This document shows positions 6,115 through 6,734 of a DNA stretch of 6,734 bases, piece after piece. Source of the stretch: Deltaproteobacteria bacterium (lineage in GTDB: Bacteria > Myxococcota_A > UBA9160). How positions within the stretch are numbered: the stretch's first letter is position 1; each line of letters opens with the position of its first letter. Both the position numbers and the translations under genes were made by a program. The stretch covers positions 685 through 7,418 of the forward strand of contig DOUU01000347.1 in NCBI GenBank assembly GCA_003520425.1, in the 5' to 3' direction. Under the pieces are notes generated by a model. That model made no database searches. It was not told where the DNA came from and saw only the letters and a list, made by a program, of their open reading frames with translations.

Positions 6115-6133
6115 GGCCGCCGAACAGGCGGTT
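6115..6133. terminator. possible hairpin between convergent genes
   Basis: CCGCC (6117-6121), loop GAACA (6122-6126) and GGCGG (6127-6131) form a 5-bp GC stem, extendable by two G-U pairs to 6115-6133 in a plus-strand RNA. It sits in the 117-nt gap between the converging phosphorylase (ends 6023) and hybrid kinase (ends 6141), where a terminator is expected. No T tract follows, so it is weak evidence. Confidence 0.25.
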
Positions 6134-6140
6134 GGGAACC

Positions 6141-6734
6141 CTACGCGAGACCCGTGCGTGATGCGCCCAACATCCTCTGAACCGCTTCAAGAAGCTCGCG
6201 CGGCGTAAAGGGCTTGGCCAGAAAGGCTGCGTTTTCGTCCGACGAGAGCCACGAGCGGTCCGTCTCTTGCGCATAGCCCGAGGTGAACAGCACGGGCAGA
6301 TCCGGCCACCGTTTGCGCAGCCGGGATGCGAGCGACCGCCCGTCGAGCCTCGGCATCACGATGTCCGTCAGCAGGACATCGATGCTCGGTTGCTGGTCGA
6401 GCACTCTGAGCCCGCTCTCCCCGTCTGAGGCCTCGAGCACCCGATAGCCTGCACCCCGCAGGACGCGGACCACGACGCCCCGCACGCTCTCCTGATCCTC
6501 CACCACAAGCACCGTTCCCGGGGTCGCCGTGGAGGGCTTGGCAAGGGTCCGCTGTAGAGCGCCCGCCGTCCGGGCCGTGGCCGGAAGGAAGATCCGGAAG
6601 GTTGCACCTTTCCCAGGCGCGCTCTCCACCTCGATCTTCCCCCCGTTCTGCTCGACGATTCCGTGGACGCTCGCCAAGCCGAGCCCAGTGCCCTGGCCGA
6701 CGGCCTTCGTGGTGAAGAAGGGCTCAAAGATGCG
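6141..6734 (-). CDS. hybrid sensor histidine kinase, C-terminal part (ATPase tail plus receiver; 5' end outside window)
   Basis: The frame is open at the right edge and ends with TAG at 6143-6141, giving 197 C-terminal residues. It begins inside the ATPase domain, with the F box [10 protein letters not shown] (1-10), the G2 box GTGLGLASV (15-23) and the closing strand ATFRIFLP. After a linker (about 52-72) comes a complete receiver: acidic Glu79-Asp80 (LVVEDQ), phospho-acceptor Asp124 ([12 protein letters not shown]), switch Thr151-Ser152 (LFTSGYA) and Lys174 (AKPF). The protein ends a few residues after the last receiver helix, so no phosphotransfer domain follows. The arrangement fits NtrB/CckA-like hybrid kinases, with the receiver passing phosphate to a separate phosphotransfer protein or tuning the kinase. 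The sensory and HisKA parts lie outside, so the signal is unknown. It is a different gene from the 7TM kinase at the left, although both use the same kinase subtype. Confidence 0.93.
   Translation of the reverse strand, partial: RIFEPFFTTKAVGQGTGLGLASVHGIVEQNGGKIEVESAPGKGATFRIFLPATARTAGALQRTLAKPSTATPGTVLVVEDQESVRGVVVRVLRGAGYRVLEASDGESGLRVLDQQPSIDVLLTDIVMPRLDGRSLASRLRKRWPDLPVLFTSGYAQETDRSWLSSDENAAFLAKPFTPRELLEAVQRMLGASRTGLA

Overview
The window is GC-rich bacterial DNA with strongly G/C-biased third codon positions and densely packed genes. The gene types are a kinase with the N-terminal 7TM module, NtrB-type kinase cores with the AHDF(N/H)NLL box, receivers of the kind usually found in hybrid kinases, and a nucleoside phosphorylase resembling the hopanoid-associated one. 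Together they suggest a high-GC Gram-negative environmental bacterium, perhaps from the Myxococcota or a related former deltaproteobacterial lineage. No rRNA or other taxonomic marker is present, so this is a guess.

Layout from left to right: (1) the 3' end of a plus-strand dehydrogenase of the dihydrodipicolinate reductase / 2,4-diaminopentanoate dehydrogenase type (3-398). (2) A convergent two-gene signalling operon on the minus strand, read from about 2860 down to 526. A stand-alone receiver protein comes first (2813-2397), followed through an ATGA overlap by a 624-residue membrane histidine kinase with 7TM, PAS, HisKA and ATPase modules (2400-526). (3) A 312-nt divergent intergenic region with several inverted repeats and a possible promoter. 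(4) A plus-strand pair: an FAD-dependent group A monooxygenase (3126-4340) and, 33 bp later, a GNAT acetyltransferase (4374-4910). (5) A 393-nt stretch with no convincing gene. (6) A plus-strand MTA/SAH-nucleosidase-type phosphorylase (5304-6023). (7) Converging on it from the right, the C-terminal part of a hybrid histidine kinase (ATPase tail plus receiver, 6734-6141), whose 5' end lies outside the window.

The receiver and the 7TM kinase very probably form one signalling unit, because they are translationally coupled and the kinase has no receiver of its own. The receiver sequence looks like the C-terminal receiver of a hybrid kinase, so the pair may be a hybrid kinase split into two genes. 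The oxidase and acetyltransferase are probably co-transcribed. Their substrates cannot be read from sequence, and control by the divergent signalling operon is only a possibility raised by gene arrangement. No mobile element, CRISPR array, tRNA or rRNA was seen. I found no strong case for a wholly new system; the split kinase/receiver pair and the repeat-rich divergent region are the parts most worth a second look.
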